Shown: piece by piece, positions 4,352-6,808 of the stretch
Layout of the letters: each line of letters opens with the position of its first letter
Position numbering within the stretch: position 1 is the stretch's first letter
Assembly (NCBI GenBank): GCA_016932755.1
Contig: JAFGCE010000039.1
Span: forward strand, 1-6,808
Direction of reading: 5' to 3'
Origin: Candidatus Woesearchaeota archaeon
GTDB lineage: Archaea; Nanobdellota; Nanobdellia; Woesearchaeales; JAGWAF01
Length of the DNA stretch: 6,808 nt
The notes under the pieces: model-generated
Databases searched by the model: none
Told to the model about the DNA's origin: nothing
Seen by the model: only the letters and a program-made list of their open reading frames with translations
Program-made: the position numbers and the translations under genes

Positions 4352-4599
4352 AAAAAACAATTGTCTTAGTTGCCTTTATTGCCCTTGTTTTAATTCTTTC
4401 ATCATGCACCCAAGAAACCAAGCAGGCAGGAGACGAAACACTTAAGGACTGCGTGCAGTATGAAGGTGCGGATTACTGTGCAATGTTTTACAAGCCTGTT
4501 TGCGGAAAATTAAAGGAAGGCGGGTGGAAGACTTTCAGCAACGCCTGCACAGCATGCATTTCAGGTGAAACCGAAGGTTATAAAGAAGGAGAATGCTAG
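4348..4599 (+). CDS. Kazal-like domain lipoprotein
   Basis: An 83-residue secreted protein. The signal peptide MKKTIVLVAFIALVLILSSC ends in a lipobox-like LSSC with C20 as the likely lipid-anchored residue. The mature part has exactly six cysteines (35, 44, 52, 67, 70, 83). C44-x7-C52, an aromatic four residues before C67 (F63-x3-C67), C67-x2-C70 and the words KPVCG and SNAC match Kazal-type protease-inhibitor domains. The spacing from C52 to C67 is four residues longer than usual. Kazal domains fold with three disulfides and often block serine proteases; here that activity is only inferred. It probably faces the outside of the cell. AGGTG at 4338-4342 is a ribosome binding site inside the SWIM gene, and the ATGA overlap couples the two. 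It is convergent with the nuclease gene, sharing CTAG at 4596-4599. Confidence 0.87.
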   Translation: MKKTIVLVAFIALVLILSSCTQETKQAGDETLKDCVQYEGADYCAMFYKPVCGKLKEGGWKTFSNACTACISGETEGYKEGEC

Positions 4600-5333
4600 A
4601 TTTCAAAAACTCCTGTTGCCTTGTCCCTGCATGCAACCGCAGGTTCTATCTTTTTCTTTACTAATGCCTCAAAAGTTTTCATTGCCAGCTCAGGTGTGTT
4701 GTTATTCCCGGACAAATGCCCCAAAATAGCAAGTTTGAGATTTTTTGAATAATCCTGCAGAAGGCTTGATGCGTCTATATTTGAAAGGTGCCCTTCATTG
4801 CTGAGAATCCAGTTTTTCAGGAAATAAGGGTAGGGTCCTTTTATGACCATGTCAATGTCATGGTTTGACTCGAGAAGCACAGCCTCTATTTTCTTTACAG
4901 CGTCTTTCATCTCTTTTGTGACACAGCCGGTGTCTGTCATTATTCCGAACTTGCTGTTGAAAACAAATCCGCAGGAAGGCACATTATGTGATGTTTGAAC
5001 CGGCTTGATGTCCATTTTTCCTATCCTGAACCTTTTTCCCACCTCAAAAATTTTTGTGTCAAAAGAGCCGAGCATGATTCCCTCGCTTGTTTTTTTTGTC
5101 ATGTAAACAGGAATCTTGAACCTTCTGCTCAACACTCCAGCCCCCCTTGTGTGGTCAGAATGCTTGTGCGTTATCAAAATTGCATTGACGCTCTCAATGT
5201 GCTTGCCGAGAAAATTCATTCTTTCCATTATCTCCCTTCCTGATTTTCCTGCATCAACAAGGACAGAATTCCCTTTGTCCTCAATCAGGCAGCAGTTTCC
5301 ATTGCTTCCGGAAGCTATAACAGAAATTTCCAT
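4596..5333 (-). CDS. MBL-fold metallo-hydrolase, YycJ/WalJ-like
   Basis: A predicted two-metal hydrolase of the metallo-beta-lactamase superfamily. Metal-binding residues: H56-x-H58-x-D60-H61 in THKHSDH, H116 in TSH, D134 in MTDTG and H206 in GHLS. The start ISVIASGSNGNC, the ESNHD block (155-159) and GHLSN (181-185) are hallmarks of the YycJ/WalJ group, whose Bacillus member has been reported as a 5'-3' exonuclease linked to DNA repair. At 245 residues it is close to that group's length and lacks the beta-CASP insert of its operon partner. It starts 17 bases after the upstream beta-CASP gene ends; GTGAT, read on the - strand at 5341-5337, is a partial, closely spaced Shine-Dalgarno site. The two are almost certainly one transcript. 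Its DNA or RNA substrate is not decided by the sequence. Confidence 0.92.
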   Translation of the reverse strand: MEISVIASGSNGNCCLIEDKGNSVLVDAGKSGREIMERMNFLGKHIESVNAILITHKHSDHTRGAGVLSRRFKIPVYMTKKTSEGIMLGSFDTKIFEVGKRFRIGKMDIKPVQTSHNVPSCGFVFNSKFGIMTDTGCVTKEMKDAVKKIEAVLLESNHDIDMVIKGPYPYFLKNWILSNEGHLSNIDASSLLQDYSKNLKLAILGHLSGNNNTPELAMKTFEALVKKKIEPAVACRDKATGVFEI

Positions 5334-5350
5334 TCTATCACTTTTTTTTG

Positions 5351-6739
5351 CTAACTTATACTGACAATCTGGCGCAGTTTTGCAATATGGACGTTTTTGT
5401 TGAATTTTTTAATCTCTTCTGCAAGCGCGCTTGACTCCCTTGGCTCGCCATGCACTATATAAACCTGCGGCTCGTCTTTGAAATTCTTTATCCACTTGAG
5501 AAGGAAATTCTTGTCAGCATGCCCGGAGAAGCCGCCGATTGACTCAAGGTTGACTTTGACATCATACCACTGCCCGTATATCTTTACTTTCTTTGCTCCG
5601 TCTCTTATTCTCCTTCCTAGGGTTCCTTCAGCCTGGTATCCCACAAAAAGAACAGTTGAATTCTTTTCATGGAGATGGTTTTTCAAATGGTGTTTTATCC
5701 TTCCTCCGTTGCACATCCCGCTTCCCGCTATAATTATGAACGGCTCTTTTATCTCGTTAAGCTTTTTTGAATCGCGCACAGATATGACATACTTAAGCCT
5801 TGGAAACTCAAAGGGATTGTCTCCACTGTCAATCAGCGCTTTAGTCTCTGCATCATAGCATTCCGGGTGCCTTAGAAAAACTTCAGTTGCTTTTGTGGCA
5901 AGAGGGCTGTCCACATAAACATCCATTTTGGGCATAAGCCCTTTTTCTACAAACTCATTCAGGACATAAATTATTTCCTGTGCCCTTTCAACTGCAAAAG
6001 ATGGAATCATCAGCACTCCCCCTTTCCTGTAGCTGTCTTTTATTATGTTGAGAAGAATGGTTTTTCTTTCCTTGAAGTCTTCGTGAATCCTGCTGCCGTA
6101 GGTTGACTCCATAAGAACACAGTCAGCTTCTTTTACAAGTGTGGGATTTTTTACTATGAGCGAGCCGGGGTTGCCCAAATCTCCTGAAAAAACCACTTTT
6201 CGTTTTTTGTTTTTTTCTGTTAAAAACAGCTCAAGGATAGCTGAGCCAAGTATGTGGCCTGCGTCCCTGAAAACAACGTCAAGCCCTGGCGCCACCCTGA
6301 TTTTTTTGTTGTAATCCACTGCCCTGAACAGATTCATGCACATCTGGGCGTCCTTTTTTTTGTAAAGCGGCTCTCTCAGCGGAAGCCCCTCTCTCTTCAG
6401 CCTTTTGTTGTCATAAATTGTTTCCCTTTCCTGGACATCTGCAGAATCCTCCAGCATTATCCTGCACAAATCTTTTGCAGCCCTCGTGCAGTAAACAGTT
6501 CCCCTGAATCCTTCTTTGCACATCTTTGGAATAAGCCCGGAATGGTCAATATGCGGGTGCGAAAGGATTACTGCCTGTATCTTCCGCGGGTCAAAAGCAA
6601 AAGGCTCAAAATTCTTTTTTGTTATTTCTTTCCTGCCCTGGAACATTCCGCAGTCAATAAGATACTTCTTGTTGTTTATAGTCAGCATGTGGCAAGAACC
6701 AGTAACTATCCCTGCTGCTCCAAGAAACTCAATCTCCAT
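5351..6739 (-). CDS. Beta-CASP RNA nuclease, CPSF-like, without KH domains
   Basis: A metallo-beta-lactamase/beta-CASP ribonuclease of the CPSF73/YSH1-like group (COG1236 type). Motifs are complete: D29 (IDCG); motif 2 H61-x-H63-x-D65-H66; motif 3 H162 (DAGHILGS); motif 4 D187 (SGDLG); beta-CASP motif A E211 (ESTYG); motif B His in GGRIKHHL (350-351); motif C H407 (GFSGHAD). All catalytic residues are present, so it should be active. At 462 residues it lacks the N-terminal KH domains of archaeal aCPSF1, the 3'-end-forming terminator nuclease, and is closer to aCPSF2-like or bacterial TTHA0252-like enzymes. Expected activity is endonuclease and possibly 5'-3' exonuclease on RNA. TATA spacing supports this ATG as a leaderless start. 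It is first in a two-gene operon with the WalJ-like enzyme. Confidence 0.95.
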   Translation of the reverse strand: MEIEFLGAAGIVTGSCHMLTINNKKYLIDCGMFQGRKEITKKNFEPFAFDPRKIQAVILSHPHIDHSGLIPKMCKEGFRGTVYCTRAAKDLCRIMLEDSADVQERETIYDNKRLKREGLPLREPLYKKKDAQMCMNLFRAVDYNKKIRVAPGLDVVFRDAGHILGSAILELFLTEKNKKRKVVFSGDLGNPGSLIVKNPTLVKEADCVLMESTYGSRIHEDFKERKTILLNIIKDSYRKGGVLMIPSFAVERAQEIIYVLNEFVEKGLMPKMDVYVDSPLATKATEVFLRHPECYDAETKALIDSGDNPFEFPRLKYVISVRDSKKLNEIKEPFIIIAGSGMCNGGRIKHHLKNHLHEKNSTVLFVGYQAEGTLGRRIRDGAKKVKIYGQWYDVKVNLESIGGFSGHADKNFLLKWIKNFKDEPQVYIVHGEPRESSALAEEIKKFNKNVHIAKLRQIVSIS

Positions 6740-6760
6740 AACATATTTTTTTTATTTGAA

Positions 6761-6769
6761 ATATTTAAT
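6761..6769 (-). promoter_or_regulatory. TATA box for the nuclease operon
   Basis: Read on the - strand, ATTAAATAT is centred about 26 bases before the ATG at 6739. This is the spacing of a leaderless archaeal transcript; no Shine-Dalgarno site precedes the ATG. The bases beyond 6780 to the window end hold nothing I can assign. Confidence 0.6.
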
Positions 6770-6808
6770 ACTTTTCATTATGCAACAGAATATGTTTTGC
6801 CGTCTGTG

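Noticed and set aside
5478..5858. 126-codon + strand frame opposite the beta-CASP gene
   Set aside because: It is antisense to catalytic motifs of a complete conserved enzyme, has no promoter or ribosome binding site, and its product is low-complexity and Phe/Ser/Pro-rich.
6780..6808. Possible + strand gene starting at ATG 6780 and leaving the window
   Set aside because: Only nine codons are visible, with no ribosome binding site and no well-placed TATA box.

Overview
The window reads as archaeal chromosome. Most genes are preceded by TATA-like boxes about 26-30 bases from the start codon, which fits leaderless transcripts. The strongest ribosome binding sites are GAGGTGAT. Several products belong to archaeal families: an MJ0882-type methyltransferase, a beta-CASP RNA nuclease without KH domains and an archaeal-style K+ channel. 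The AT-rich, very compact layout, with overlapping starts and stops and many small membrane or secreted proteins of unknown family, suggests a DPANN-type lineage (Woesearchaeota or Pacearchaeota-like). That placement is inference.

Layout. (1) Bases 1-1708, + strand: two neighbouring, distantly similar membrane-anchored proteins of unknown function (the first cut by the window edge; TAATG overlap), then an RsmC/MJ0882-like methyltransferase. (2) 1705-3152: a TIGYGD potassium channel on the - strand, and divergently from it a + strand protein that looks like an isolated voltage-sensor domain with an S4-like arginine ladder. (3) 3153-3985: two short genes with near-identical strong translation starts (GAGGTGATT then ATGGCTAAG). 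One encodes a 111-residue four-helix membrane protein with expression-optimised codons. The other encodes a 27-residue protein that is about 70% lysine/arginine. Between them lies an AT-rich stretch containing a nested inverted repeat of about 95 bases. (4) 3986-4599: a SWIM zinc-finger protein translationally coupled (ATGA) to a Kazal-like lipoprotein. (5) 4596-6739, - strand: a probable two-gene operon of metallo-beta-lactamase-fold nucleases, a beta-CASP/CPSF-like RNase followed by a YycJ/WalJ-like enzyme.

How they fit together. The nuclease operon and the methyltransferase are nucleic-acid housekeeping. The channel and the voltage-sensor-like protein may form one membrane unit made from separate polypeptides, which is inference from gene placement and complementary features. 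The 3153-3985 interval is the least explained: two apparently highly expressed small proteins and a structured element, none of recognised function. Both convergent gene pairs end on a shared CTAG, so each strand's stop codon lies within the same four bases. No tRNA, rRNA, CRISPR array, insertion sequence or phage gene was seen.
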